Below, piece by piece: positions 41,460 to 50,138 of a stretch of 64,000 bases of DNA. Source of the DNA: Arthrobacter sp. SLBN-122 (GTDB lineage: Bacteria; Actinomycetota; Actinomycetes; Actinomycetales; Micrococcaceae). The stretch's first letter is position 1, and every line of letters starts with the position of its first letter. Location of the stretch: assembly GCF_006715165.1 (NCBI RefSeq), contig NZ_VFMS01000001.1, positions 2,108,001-2,172,000 of the forward strand, written 5' to 3'. The notes under the pieces were generated by a model. That model saw nothing but the letters and a program-made list of their open reading frames with translations. It searched no databases and had not been told where the DNA came from. The position numbers and the translations under genes were made by a program.

Positions 41460-42065
41460 TTGACCATTGCCCATGAAGAAGCGGTTATCGATTCGGCAGC
41501 CGTGGACGCCATCTTCGCCCAGGCCCGCACCGCCAACTCCTTCACCGGCGAGGTGACCGAGGAACAGGCCCAGGCCATCTACGAGCTCACCAAGTTCGGC
41601 CCCACCGCCTTCAACTCCCAGCCGCTCCGCGTCACCTACGTCCGCTCGTCCGAGGCCCGCGCCACCCTGGTGGACGCCCTGTCCCGCGGCAACCAGGCCA
41701 AGACGGCCTCGGCTCCGCTCGTGGCCATCCTCAGCTACGACACCGACTGGGCCGGGAAGTGGGAAGACTTCCTCCCCGGCTACAACGCCCCCAAGGCCAT
41801 GTACGACGCCGACCCGGCACTCGCCGCCGCCACGGGCAACAACAACGCCCACCTGCAGGCCGGCTACTTCATCCTGGCCGTACGCTCGCTCGGTTTCGCC
41901 GCCGGCCCCATGACCGGCGCTGACTTTGCCGCGATCGATGCCGCCTTCTTCCCCGCCGGAGACCAGAAGAGCTTCCTGGTGGTCAACATCGGCCAGCCCG
42001 GTACCGACGCCTGGGGTGAGGCAAAGCCCAAGTTCTCCTATGACGAGGCCGTCCGCACCGTCTAA
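41460..42065 (+). CDS. Nitroreductase-family protein (RutE-like)
   Basis: A 201-residue FMN-dependent reductase of the malonic semialdehyde reductase/RutE branch. It shows FGPTAFNSQPLRVTYV (flavin site), NNNAHLQAGYFILAVRSLG and FLVVNIGQPG. It reduces small aldehydes or quinone-like compounds with NAD(P)H. I start it at TTG 41460, since GAAAGG is eight bases upstream and the conserved region begins soon after; the ATG at 41418 would add 14 atypical residues. A palindromic repeat element follows 10 bp after the stop. The uracil permease upstream hints at a pyrimidine link, but this is weak. Confidence 0.85.
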   Translation: MTIAHEEAVIDSAAVDAIFAQARTANSFTGEVTEEQAQAIYELTKFGPTAFNSQPLRVTYVRSSEARATLVDALSRGNQAKTASAPLVAILSYDTDWAGKWEDFLPGYNAPKAMYDADPALAAATGNNNAHLQAGYFILAVRSLGFAAGPMTGADFAAIDAAFFPAGDQKSFLVVNIGQPGTDAWGEAKPKFSYDEAVRTV

Positions 42066-42075
42066 CGCTTCCCCT

Positions 42076-42135
42076 GATGCTCCATCACTTACGGTCCCTA
42101 TTCGCCTGAATGGGAACCATAAGTGATGGAGCATC
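42076..42135. repeat. Family 1 palindrome, third copy
   Basis: GATGCTCCATCACTTA at the left and TAAGTGATGGAGCATC at the right are perfect 16-base arm ends; pairing extends inward through GGT/ACC with one mismatch and one bulge. It starts 10 bp after the nitroreductase stop. The stem ends TGCTCC and GGAGCA are shared with the elements at 5893, 7088 and 62612. Confidence 0.8.
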
Positions 42136-42169
42136 TGTGCTTAAAGCCGGCGGGTGGGAGACTGGGCGT

Positions 42170-42679
42170 ATGTCCGTGCGGAACCTCATCTTTGTGGCCT
42201 TCGTGGAACCGGTGGCTGCCGGCCAGGTTTTTCCGCGGGCGGAGTGGCCGCTGCACATCACCCTGGTGAGGTTCGACGCCGCCACCACAGATGGTGCCGA
42301 CGTCGCCGACAGTATCGCCGGGTTCGCTGCGCCCCATGCCGAAGCGGCCCTTGGAGCCCCGCTGGTGGTGGGAGAGGACGCGGGGTTCGGGCGCAACGGC
42401 TCCGTCCCGGTCAACCTCATCAGGCCGCAACCGGACCTCCAAAGGCTGCATGAGAATCTCGTCGAGGCAGTCGGCGGCCTCGGCGTCAGGATCCTGACGC
42501 CGGCGCACACCCGCGCGGGATACCGGCCCCATGTTTCACACCATGGCAGCAAGCGCCTCCACCCGGGCGACGCCGTCGTGCTTGACCGCGTCGCCCTGGT
42601 GGATATGGCTCCCGGCGGGGACCACACCACCAGGCGTGTCCTCCGGCTCTGGAGCCAAGAGTTCCCGGAGCGGGGCTAG
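42170..42679 (+). CDS. 2'-5' RNA ligase family (2H phosphoesterase) protein
   Basis: A 169-residue protein with the two H-x-T/S-x motifs of the family: LHITLV near residue 33 and RPHVSHH near residue 122. These histidines catalyse cyclic-phosphodiester hydrolysis or RNA end joining. I start it at ATG 42170, in front of [10 protein letters not shown]; the frame extends 20 codons into the repeat element, which is unlikely to be coding. Function in the cell is unknown. Its TAG overlaps the stop of pgm (shared CTAG). Confidence 0.78.
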   Translation: MSVRNLIFVAFVEPVAAGQVFPRAEWPLHITLVRFDAATTDGADVADSIAGFAAPHAEAALGAPLVVGEDAGFGRNGSVPVNLIRPQPDLQRLHENLVEAVGGLGVRILTPAHTRAGYRPHVSHHGSKRLHPGDAVVLDRVALVDMAPGGDHTTRRVLRLWSQEFPERG

Positions 42680-44340
42680 GCGATGACGCTGTCCACCAGT
42701 GCCTTGGCCTCCGCCTGCACCTGCTTCAGGTGCTCCTCGCCCTTGAAGGACTCGGCGTAGATCTTGTACACGTCCTCGGTGCCGGAGGGGCGGGCCGCGA
42801 ACCAGGCGTTCTCGGTGACCACCTTCAGGCCGCCGATGGCCGCGCCGTTCCCGGGGGCCTCGGTCAGCTTGGCGGTGATCGTCTCGCCGGCCAGTTCCGT
42901 GGCCGTGACATCCGCAGCGGAGAGCTTGCCCAGCTTCGACTTCTGCTCCCGGGTGGCGGCGGCATCGATCCGCGCGTAGACGGGGGCGCCGAACTGGTCC
43001 GTCAGCCCCTTGTACAGCTGGGACGGGGAGTTGCCGGTGACCGCTGTGATCTCCGAGGCCAGCAGTGCCAGCAGGATGCCGTCCTTGTCCGTGGTCCAGA
43101 CGCTGCCGTCCAGCTTGTTGAAGGAGGCACCGGCGGATTCCTCGCCGCCGAATGCGCCTTCACCGGAGAGCAGGCCGGGCACGAACCACTTGAAGCCAAC
43201 GGGAACCTCCACGAGCTTGCGGCCCAGACTCTCGGCCACGCGGTCGATGATTGAGGAGGACACCAGGGTCTTGCCGATCACCGAGGCAGGGTTCCAGCCG
43301 CTGCGGTTGCGGTAGAGGTAGTCGATGGCGACGGCAAGGTAGTGGTTGGGGTTCATCAGCCCGCCGTCCGGGGTGACGATGCCGTGGCGGTCAGCGTCGG
43401 CGTCGTTGCCGGTGGCCACATCGAAGGCGGGCTGGCCGGAGGCTGCGGCGTCGGACATCCGCTGGATCAGCGAGGCCATGGCCGACGGCGAGGAGCAGTC
43501 CATGCGGATCTTCTCGTCCCAGTCCAGGGTCATGAAGGCCCACTGGGGGTCCACGGTCGGGTTCACCACGGTGAGGTCCAGGTGGTGGCGCTCGCCGATT
43601 TCGCCCCAGTAGTCCACGGATGCGCCGCCCATGGGGTCGGCTCCGATCCGGACGCCGGCGTTGCGGATGGCGTCCAGGTTCAGGACGGACGGAAGGTCGT
43701 CCACGTAGCTGCTCAGGAAGTCGAACTTGCCGGTGGTGTCTGCGGCCTGGGCATCAGCCAGCGGGATCCGCTTCACGCCGCGCAGGCCGTTTTCCAGCAG
43801 TTCGTTGGCCCGGTTGGCGATCCACCCGGTGGCGTCCGAGTCCGCCGGGCCGCCGTGCGGGGGGTTGTACTTGAAGCCGCCGTCGCCTGGCGGGTTGTGG
43901 CTGGGGGTCACCACGATGCCGTCGGCCTGCGGGGCTCCCGGCGCCGCCTTCCGGTTGTAGGTCAGGATGGCGTGGCTCAGGGCGGGGGTGGGAGTGTAGC
44001 CGTGCCTGGCGTCGACCAGGACCTGGACGCCGTTGGCGGCGAGCACCTCCAGGGCGGAGTTCTGTGCGGGCTCGCTCAGTGCGTGGGTGTCCTTGGCCAG
44101 GAACAGGGGGCCGGTGACGCCCTGCGCGGCCCGGTATTCAACGATTGCCTGGGTGATGGCCACGATGTGCTGTTCGTTAAACGACGCCTTGAGGCTGGAT
44201 CCCCGGTGCCCCGAGGTGCCAAACACCACGCGCTGGCCGGGATCACCCAGGTCCGGCGCAATGTCGTAATACGCGTCAAGGAGCGCAGTGATGTCAACAA
44301 GGTCCTGGGGTTGGGCAACTGTGCCCGCGCGGCTAGCCAT
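42676..44340 (-). CDS. pgm: Phosphoglucomutase (alpha-D-glucose-specific)
   Basis: A 554-residue phosphohexomutase that closely follows E. coli Pgm. It has [10 protein letters not shown] near the N-terminus, the phosphoserine loop VTPSHNPP, the metal loop DADADRHG, the sugar-binding [10 protein letters not shown] and the phosphate-binding [11 protein letters not shown]. It interconverts glucose 1- and 6-phosphate, serving glycogen, trehalose and envelope sugar synthesis. I prefer ATG 44340; the frame continues 22 codons upstream without support. CATGCT six bases before this ATG may be a leaderless promoter element. Confidence 0.95.
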   Translation of the reverse strand: MASRAGTVAQPQDLVDITALLDAYYDIAPDLGDPGQRVVFGTSGHRGSSLKASFNEQHIVAITQAIVEYRAAQGVTGPLFLAKDTHALSEPAQNSALEVLAANGVQVLVDARHGYTPTPALSHAILTYNRKAAPGAPQADGIVVTPSHNPPGDGGFKYNPPHGGPADSDATGWIANRANELLENGLRGVKRIPLADAQAADTTGKFDFLSSYVDDLPSVLNLDAIRNAGVRIGADPMGGASVDYWGEIGERHHLDLTVVNPTVDPQWAFMTLDWDEKIRMDCSSPSAMASLIQRMSDAAASGQPAFDVATGNDADADRHGIVTPDGGLMNPNHYLAVAIDYLYRNRSGWNPASVIGKTLVSSSIIDRVAESLGRKLVEVPVGFKWFVPGLLSGEGAFGGEESAGASFNKLDGSVWTTDKDGILLALLASEITAVTGNSPSQLYKGLTDQFGAPVYARIDAAATREQKSKLGKLSAADVTATELAGETITAKLTEAPGNGAAIGGLKVVTENAWFAARPSGTEDVYKIYAESFKGEEHLKQVQAEAKALVDSVIA

Positions 44341-44578
44341 GGCTCCAGCATGCCAGAACCTGGCAGGAGTCCAAACGACCCGCCCAAAATCCGGACCCTG
44401 TGACACGCAATGACGCCATCAACCAAGTAGTCCACCTGAGTACCCGGCCGGAAAGTACCTATATACCCGGCCTTTGGCGCCCTGCTACCTTTCAAAAAAT
44501 TCCAGGAAAACAACCGAAAGAAACGGACGACGGCGGGCCGCCGCCGTCGTCCGTCCGGCAAGGAAACGGGGACGTCCA

Positions 44579-45523
44579 ATGGGGGCAGGAGACGGGGCAG
44601 CTGAGCAGTCCAGGCTGGCTGCCGAGCGCGTTGCGAGGCTGAAGCGCCAACTCGACCAGGCGGAGCGTTCCACGAAGGCGTGGGACGCCGGCGCGGTAGG
44701 CGAGCGGGTGGTGGCCGAGAAGCTCAGCGAACTGGTCCCACGCGGCTGGTACGTGCTCCACGACGTCCACTGGCCTGGGCGCCCCAAAGCGAACCTTGAC
44801 CACGTCCTGGTGGGCCCAGGCGGTGTTGTGGTGGTCGATTCAAAGAACTGGACCGGCGAAGTGCGGGTGGCGTCCGGGGTGCTGTGGCAGGGCCGGTTTG
44901 CGCGCACCCAGGCCGTCGAAGGCGCCCTGGCCCAGTGTGCTGCCGTGGCCTCGGTCCTGGCTCCGCCGCACCGCCGGTTGGTGCGGCCACTCATCTGCAT
45001 GTCCGCGCAGCCTGATCTTTTCGGAGTCACGGACTCCGATGTTGCCGTGGCGGGTTCGCAGCGGGTGGTGGGCGCCATCGAGTCGCTGCCGGCCGTGCTC
45101 GACCAGCAAACTGTCGTGGGCCTGTACGCGCATCTGGGCCAGCAGCTCACCCATGAGCAGGAGCCAGGCATCACTGCCCTCCGCAGCGTGCGGCCGGGAA
45201 CCGTGGTGCGCCCCGCAGGAGCATTGCCTCCCGCCGGTCCTGCGGCACGTCCGCGGGAAAATTCCGGATCCGGGGAGGGGACGGGGCGGAGCCAAAGCGT
45301 GGCGCGGCACCCCGCGGGCCGCGCCCTTCCCCCGGGAGCGAGGAAGTCAGGACAGCCCATACGACAGAGGGCGGGAACGCGGACAGGGTCGTCGGCAGCA
45401 CCTGCGCATCGCGGACGGAACGGCAAGGCCCAGCAGCACGGCGGTACCAGCGGAGGGAAGCTTGCCCTGCTGGCAGCCTTCGTCATTTTTGCCGTCTATA
45501 TCCTGCCCTACTTGGGCCGTTAG
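44579..45523 (+). CDS. NERD-domain protein with C-terminal membrane anchor
   Basis: A 314-residue protein. An N-terminal coiled-coil (RLAAERVARLKRQLDQAE) is followed by a NERD nuclease-related domain (about residues 35-150) with AGAVGERVVAEKL, NLDHVLVGPGG and VVVDSKNWTG, which hold the Glu, Asp and Lys expected of the restriction-endonuclease fold. A long basic, disordered region (200-285) precedes a C-terminal helix (LALLAAFVIFAVYILPYL). It may be a membrane-tethered DNA-processing protein; its role is unknown. ATG 44579 is the first good start. The last 41 bp overlap the convergent lysG gene. Confidence 0.8.
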   Translation: MGAGDGAAEQSRLAAERVARLKRQLDQAERSTKAWDAGAVGERVVAEKLSELVPRGWYVLHDVHWPGRPKANLDHVLVGPGGVVVVDSKNWTGEVRVASGVLWQGRFARTQAVEGALAQCAAVASVLAPPHRRLVRPLICMSAQPDLFGVTDSDVAVAGSQRVVGAIESLPAVLDQQTVVGLYAHLGQQLTHEQEPGITALRSVRPGTVVRPAGALPPAGPAARPRENSGSGEGTGRSQSVARHPAGRALPPGARKSGQPIRQRAGTRTGSSAAPAHRGRNGKAQQHGGTSGGKLALLAAFVIFAVYILPYLGR

Positions 45524-46409
45524 CCTCCGCCGCACCTCCCGGCAGCAGCCGCCCTTTGGCTGCCGCGCGGACTGCAGCGGTCATCCGGTTGAGCCGGTCT
45601 GAATCGAGGGTCCAGGCCTGCCAATAGAGTGCAACATCCTGGTGTTCGGCACCCTCGAGCCGGACCAGGGCGCCGGATTCCAGCTCATCCGTCAGCTGGA
45701 GTTCCGGAATCATTCCCCAGCCCAGGCCGGCTTTGACCGCCGCGAGGAACCCCTGGGACGACGGGACGGTGTGAGTGGGAGGGGACTGCCGCAGGGGCTT
45801 CCCAGTGAGCAGCTGCTGCTGCAGGTTGTCCTTCGTGTTGAATTTCAAGACGGGCATTGCTGCCCAGTCCACGCCCCCGGAGGCGGAGAATCGTCGGCGC
45901 AGCGCGGGGGTGGCCACCGGGGTGTAGCGCATGGAGCCCAGCAGTTCCGCCTTGCACCCGCTGACCGGGACGGGATCCGACGTCACCGCGCCCATGACCT
46001 CGCCCTCGCGCAGCAGCTGGCTGCTGTAGCCCTGGTCCTCAACGTGGAGATCGAGGGCAGAGTCATCCCAGCCGGCGGCCTGGTGCAGGACAGGGACAAA
46101 CCAGGTGGCCAGCGAATCCGCGTTGACGGCCACCGGCAGGTGTGCCCGGGTGGCGCTGCCGGAGCCCAGCGCTGCCGACGTCTCCGCCTCCAGCACCTGC
46201 ACCTGGCGGGCCATCCGCAGCAGCAGCGCGCCGGCGTCGGTGGCAGAGCAGGGCAACCTCCGGCGCACCAGCACCTGGCCTACCGAAGCTTCGAGGGCCT
46301 TGATCCGCTGGCTTACCGCGGAGGGCGTGATCCGGAGCAGGTCCGCGGCTGCCTCAAACGTTCCTTCATCAATAACAGCCACCAAGGCTTTCAGATGCTC
46401 CAGGTTCAT
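45483..46409 (-). CDS. lysG: LysR-family regulator of the lysine/arginine exporter
   Basis: A 308-residue LysR-type regulator of the LysG/ArgP branch. The N-terminal helix-turn-helix includes LVAVIDEGTFEAAADLL and TPSAVSQRIKALE. The effector domain has AVNADSLATWF, a mark of this branch, and FNTKDNLQQQLL. It senses basic amino acids and activates the divergent exporter gene. The 71-bp shared promoter has a T-N11-A motif within an inverted repeat. Its tail overlaps the NERD gene by 41 bp. Confidence 0.92.
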   Translation of the reverse strand: MNLEHLKALVAVIDEGTFEAAADLLRITPSAVSQRIKALEASVGQVLVRRRLPCSATDAGALLLRMARQVQVLEAETSAALGSGSATRAHLPVAVNADSLATWFVPVLHQAAGWDDSALDLHVEDQGYSSQLLREGEVMGAVTSDPVPVSGCKAELLGSMRYTPVATPALRRRFSASGGVDWAAMPVLKFNTKDNLQQQLLTGKPLRQSPPTHTVPSSQGFLAAVKAGLGWGMIPELQLTDELESGALVRLEGAEHQDVALYWQAWTLDSDRLNRMTAAVRAAAKGRLLPGGAAEANGPSRAGYRRQK

Positions 46410-46415
46410 GAAGCT

Positions 46416-46436
46416 ATTCTAATGCCCGCCAAGAAT
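46416..46436. promoter_or_regulatory. LysR-type operator between lysG and lysE
   Basis: ATTCT-N11-AGAAT is an inverted repeat that contains the LysR T-N11-A signature. A perfect AAGAATTCTT palindrome overlaps its right half. It lies in the 71-bp divergent promoter region. Confidence 0.6.
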
Positions 46437-46480
46437 TCTTAATTTGCCTACAGTCTGGCCGGGAACCTACCGTCATAGCT

Positions 46481-47077
46481 ATGTGGACTGCAGGAATAAC
46501 GGGAATGCTGACCGGGATGGCGCTGATCGTGGCGATCGGGGCCCAGAACGCCTTCGTGCTCCGCCAGGGCATCCGGCGGGAGCACGTCGGGGCGGTGGTG
46601 GCTGTCTGCATGGCCGGCGACGCCCTGTTGATCGTGGCCGGCACGGCGGGCATCGGGGCCCTGGTCACCCGGTTTCCCGAGGCGCTGGAAGTGCTGCGCT
46701 GGGCCGGGGCGGCCTACCTGCTGTGGTTCGCGGTACAGTCCTTCATGGCGGCGGCGAAACCCTCGGCCCTGGCGGAACAGGCTCCCAGGTCGAAGAATTC
46801 GGTGATTGCCACTACGGCGGCCCTGACCTTCCTGAACCCGCATGTCTACCTGGACACCGTGGTGCTGGTGGGCAGCCTTGCCAACCAGCAGGGCCCCGAC
46901 CTGCGGTGGATCTTCGCCTCAGGCGCCGTCACCGGAAGCGTGGTGTGGTTCTCCGCCCTGGGGTACGGGGCAAGGGCGCTGGCGGGAGTGCTCAGCAGCA
47001 CCCGCACCTGGCGCTGGATTGATGCCGCCATCGGCGTGCTGATGCTGATCCTGGCGGTCCGCCTGGTCCTGCACTGA
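46481..47077 (+). CDS. lysE: LysE-family basic amino acid exporter
   Basis: A 198-residue membrane protein with six helices. The signature GMALIVAIGAQNAFVLRQGI and the mid-protein FLNPHVYLDTVVL are diagnostic of LysE/ArgO transporters, which export lysine and arginine by proton antiport. It is divergent from its regulator lysG, the classical arrangement. ATG 46481 begins the first helix. Confidence 0.93.
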   Translation: MWTAGITGMLTGMALIVAIGAQNAFVLRQGIRREHVGAVVAVCMAGDALLIVAGTAGIGALVTRFPEALEVLRWAGAAYLLWFAVQSFMAAAKPSALAEQAPRSKNSVIATTAALTFLNPHVYLDTVVLVGSLANQQGPDLRWIFASGAVTGSVVWFSALGYGARALAGVLSSTRTWRWIDAAIGVLMLILAVRLVLH

Positions 47078-47111
47078 AGTAGGCTGGAGCCAGATTTGCA
47101 GGGGAGAAACC

Positions 47112-47576
47112 ATGAGTAACCAGCCATCCCAGGGACCTGACTACCGAGGTGACGGTTCGCCGTGGCCCAGCTACCAGCCGCCACCCCAAAATGGGCAGGG
47201 GTACAGCCCTGGCCAACCCCAGTACGGCCAGGCGCCGTACAACCAAGCCCAGTACGGACAGCCTCAGTACGGGCAGGCACAGTACTTTGGCCAGCCGTCC
47301 TACTATGGCCGGCCGGCGGAAGCGAAGACCTTGAGCATCGCGAGCATGGTCTGCGGCATTGCGTCGGTCCTCATGGGCTGGCTGCTGCTTCCGCAGTTTG
47401 CCGCCATCATCACCGGCCACCTGGCCCTCCGGCGCGAACCCTCCGGCAGAGGAATGTCCATCACCGGCCTGGTGCTGGGCTACCTGTGCCTGCTGGGCTA
47501 CGGAGCCATCTGGCTCCTGCTCATCATCGGCCTGGCCGTCGCCGGCACCGTCGGTTCGAATACCGGCACTTTCTAG
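47112..47576 (+). CDS. DUF4190-type membrane protein with YGQ repeats
   Basis: A 154-residue protein. Residues 1-70 are low-complexity, with repeated Q-Y-G-Q and P-Q-Y units, probably cytoplasmic and disordered. Two helices follow (SIASMVCGIASVLMGWLLLP and YLCLLGYGAIWLLLIIGLAV), with the linker GHLALRREPSGRGMSITG that marks DUF4190. Function unknown. ATG 47112 follows GCAGGGGAGAAACC. It lies 34 bp after lysE and may be in the same transcript. Confidence 0.8.
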   Translation: MSNQPSQGPDYRGDGSPWPSYQPPPQNGQGYSPGQPQYGQAPYNQAQYGQPQYGQAQYFGQPSYYGRPAEAKTLSIASMVCGIASVLMGWLLLPQFAAIITGHLALRREPSGRGMSITGLVLGYLCLLGYGAIWLLLIIGLAVAGTVGSNTGTF

Positions 47577-47600
47577 CCCCCGCCCGCCGGGGAAAGCGCA

Positions 47601-47635
47601 GGCCCGGGCGCCTGCGCGGCCTTAGCGCCCGGGCC
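47601..47635. terminator. Hairpin between convergent genes
   Basis: Perfect 11-bp arms GGCCCGGGCGC (47601-47611) and GCGCCCGGGCC (47625-47635) sit between the DUF4190 gene and the NCS1 permease gene. There is no T-run; a bidirectional role is inferred. Confidence 0.55.
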
Positions 47636-47652
47636 CGCACCGCCGTCGTACC

Positions 47653-49095
47653 TTATCCGTTCACCGCAACGGCCGGCACTCTACCCGGATTCTCCGGGTA
47701 GATCGTCTGCGCCGGCGCGCGGTTGGTGGCCCTGGCCCACGGGTAGTAGATGGCCAGGGTGACCACGATGCCCACGAGCCAGGAGATGTCCGCGCCGCCC
47801 AGCAGTTTGGTCACCGGCCCGGTGTACAGCGCCTGCGCCAGGAACGGGACCTGGATGACGACGCCGATTCCATAGGAAACCAGGGCGGCGACGTTCCAGC
47901 GGCCGTAACGCCCGTCCGGGTTGTAGAGGGCGGGGATGTCGAGGCGGTCCCGCGAGATCTTGTAGTAGTCCACCAGGTTGATGACCGACCACGGCGTGAA
48001 CACCATGAGCAGCAGGAGGACGAAGTTCTTGAACAGGTTCAGGAAATCCTTGCTGGCAAAGAGTGCGATGAGCACGCTGGCGCCAATCACCGCAACGATG
48101 AAGGCAATCCGTACAGCCTTGGAGACGGTATCCCTGCGGTTGACGGCCGTGCTGATGGTCACGCCGCACATGAACGCGCCGTAGGCATTGAGGCAGTTCA
48201 CCGTCAGCTTGCCCGTGACGATCATCAGGTAGACGAAGACGGCGATCAGGCCGCCGCCGGCGAGGTCGCCCATGTAGCCCACCTGGTTCTTCAGGAAGTC
48301 CCCGCCCAGCTTTGCGGCGGAGAGGCCGCCGGCCAGGGCGCCCAGGGTCATGGCCCACTGCGCGCCACCCACAGAGCCGGCGAAGGTGTACCAGAAGGTC
48401 TTCCGTTCCGAGGTGTCCGCGGGCAGGTAACGGGAGTAGTCGGCAACATAGGGGCCGAAGGTAAGCTGCCAGCCGGCGCCCAGGGCAACGGCGGTGAGGA
48501 AGGTGGGCCACTCAAAGCCCTTGACCATCATTACCTGAGTGACGTCGAACTTGGTGGCAACGGCAACCGTCAGGTACAGGAAGCCCGTCAGCCCCAGCAC
48601 GGTGGCGATTCGGCCCAGTGCGTGGATGTATTTATAGCCCAGGATGGCCAGAAGTGCTGTTGCGGCACCGAAGATGAGGATTCCGACGGCGGGCGCGTCC
48701 ACTCCCAGCATGAGGTTGATCGCCTGCCCCGAGAGGACGGTGCCGGTGGAGGCGAATCCGACGTACATCAGGATGACCAGCACCAGCGGAATCACGGCCC
48801 CGTAGACGCCGAACTGGGCGCGGCTGGAGATCATCTGCGGCAGGCCCAGCTTGGGGCCCTGCGCTGAGTGGAGGGCCATGACGGCGCCGCCCAGCATGTT
48901 CCCCACCAGCAGGCCAACAATGGCCCAGAAGGCGTCGGCGCCGAACACTACGGCGAGGGCGCCATCCACAATGGCTGTGATCTGGGCGTTGGCGCCGAAC
49001 CACAGGGTGAACTGGCCGCGTGGGTGGCCGTGCCGCTCGCCGGGCGGAATCATATCGATCGATCGTGCCTCTACGGCGGTGCTGCCTCCGGCCAT
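47653..49095 (-). CDS. NCS1-family nucleobase/cytosine-type permease
   Basis: A 480-residue transporter with about 12 helices. The N-terminal IDMIPPGERHG and FTLWFGANAQITAI segments are the usual start of purine-cytosine permeases. Later motifs include GAGWQLTFGPYVADYSRYLP and VFTPWSVINLVDYY. It carries cytosine, allantoin, thiamine-related bases or similar compounds with sodium or protons; the exact substrate is unknown. ATG 49095 follows AGGAG. No catabolic genes adjoin it, so substrate cannot be inferred from context. Confidence 0.9.
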   Translation of the reverse strand: MAGGSTAVEARSIDMIPPGERHGHPRGQFTLWFGANAQITAIVDGALAVVFGADAFWAIVGLLVGNMLGGAVMALHSAQGPKLGLPQMISSRAQFGVYGAVIPLVLVILMYVGFASTGTVLSGQAINLMLGVDAPAVGILIFGAATALLAILGYKYIHALGRIATVLGLTGFLYLTVAVATKFDVTQVMMVKGFEWPTFLTAVALGAGWQLTFGPYVADYSRYLPADTSERKTFWYTFAGSVGGAQWAMTLGALAGGLSAAKLGGDFLKNQVGYMGDLAGGGLIAVFVYLMIVTGKLTVNCLNAYGAFMCGVTISTAVNRRDTVSKAVRIAFIVAVIGASVLIALFASKDFLNLFKNFVLLLLMVFTPWSVINLVDYYKISRDRLDIPALYNPDGRYGRWNVAALVSYGIGVVIQVPFLAQALYTGPVTKLLGGADISWLVGIVVTLAIYYPWARATNRAPAQTIYPENPGRVPAVAVNG

Positions 49096-49216
49096 GGCCT
49101 AACTCCTAGTGATGGAAACGTAGTGTCCATCACACCGGATTTGGCTCTCCGTCTACAGCCGCAACCGCTCCCTGCTGTCCGGGAAACCAGACACCCCGGC
49201 GTGTCGCGCAGAAGAG

Positions 49217-49275
49217 TCCCCTCCGTATGGACTATTCCCCTGCGCCTGACAGGGAGAGTGTTCCATACGCGGGGA
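49217..49275. repeat. Family 2 hairpin element, first copy
   Basis: TCCCCTCCGTATGGA (49217-49231) pairs imperfectly with TCCATACGCGGGGA (49262-49275). Inside is a small CCCTG/CAGGG stem. It lies 32 bp after the GntR stop. The core TGGACTATTCC recurs in the element at 61506. Confidence 0.65.
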
Positions 49276-49307
49276 GTTTGCCCCCGAGAGAGCGTCAGGC
49301 CTGGCGC

Positions 49308-50006
49308 CTAGCGGAGCAGTTCCACGTCCGAGACAAGCTCGATGTGCGCCAGCATGGCACTCGCGGCCGCCTCCGGATCCTGGACGCGGACGGCATCGGC
49401 GATTTTCCGGTGCGACGCCAAGGACTGCTCCGGCCGGCCGGGCTGGCCCAGGGACTCCATCCGGGTTTCCAGGATCATCTCGGCAATGAAGGCCATCAAC
49501 TGTGCCAGGACAGAGGAGTGTGCCGCCGCGGTGATGGCCTGGTGGAACAGTTCGTCGCCGTGGGTGCCGCGGTCGCCGTCGTTGATTTCCTTGGCCATGA
49601 GGTCCAGGGCGTTATCGATGGCGGCGAGGTCCTGATCGGTCCGGCGCTCCGCGGCGAGGGCGGCAAGCTTTACTTCCAGGGTGCTGCGCGCTTCCACGAT
49701 CTCCGGCAGCCGGCTCTGATGCTCGCGCAGGCCCTTGATGACCGACGCCACGCTGGGCCGCCGGGCCAGGACCGCGCCGGTTCCGTGCTGGACGTCGATG
49801 ACGCCAAGCACCTCCAAGGCCACCAGGGCCTGTGCCAATGTTGCCCGGGAGACCCCCAGCCTTTCGGCAAGGTCGCGTTCCGCCGGCAGGAGATCCCCGG
49901 GGCGAAGCTGGGCCGACTCGATGTAGGCGAGGATCTGTTCCACCAGCTGCTCATACAGCCGTGGACGCGTGACGCGTTCCAGGCCCAGCCGTGCTGTCTT
50001 CTCCAC
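49308..50006 (-). CDS. GntR/FadR-family transcriptional regulator
   Basis: A 232-residue regulator. The winged helix covers residues 1-75 (LYEQLVEQILAYIES, LPAERDLAERLGVSRATLAQAL, IDVQHGTGAVLA). The C-terminal all-helical FadR-type domain has the metal-ligand pattern seen in FCD proteins (DELFHQAITAAAHSSVLAQLM). I start it at GTG 50006, since GGGAGGG is five bases upstream; the open frame reaches 50069 but would run into the operator. It is divergent from the MatC-like operon and probably represses it, released by a carboxylic acid. Confidence 0.88.
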   Translation of the reverse strand: MEKTARLGLERVTRPRLYEQLVEQILAYIESAQLRPGDLLPAERDLAERLGVSRATLAQALVALEVLGVIDVQHGTGAVLARRPSVASVIKGLREHQSRLPEIVEARSTLEVKLAALAAERRTDQDLAAIDNALDLMAKEINDGDRGTHGDELFHQAITAAAHSSVLAQLMAFIAEMILETRMESLGQPGRPEQSLASHRKIADAVRVQDPEAAASAMLAHIELVSDVELLR

Positions 50007-50054
50007 AAAGCCCTCCCTTGGGTCGTACGGAACAGAATACCTTCTCGTTCTATT

Positions 50055-50073
50055 GACAGATAGACTCACTGTC
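50055..50073. promoter_or_regulatory. Candidate GntR operator of the MatC operon
   Basis: GACAGATAGACTCACTGTC has five-base inverted arms around nine bases; an overlapping AGAC-N5-GTCT repeat is also present. It lies between the divergent regulator and carrier genes, as expected for autoregulation. Confidence 0.5.
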
Positions 50074-50138
50074 TAAGAGGCTAGTCCAGTGAGCCAGTAA
50101 CTCACGTCACATTCTTCTTCCCCAACGGAGGACCAACG

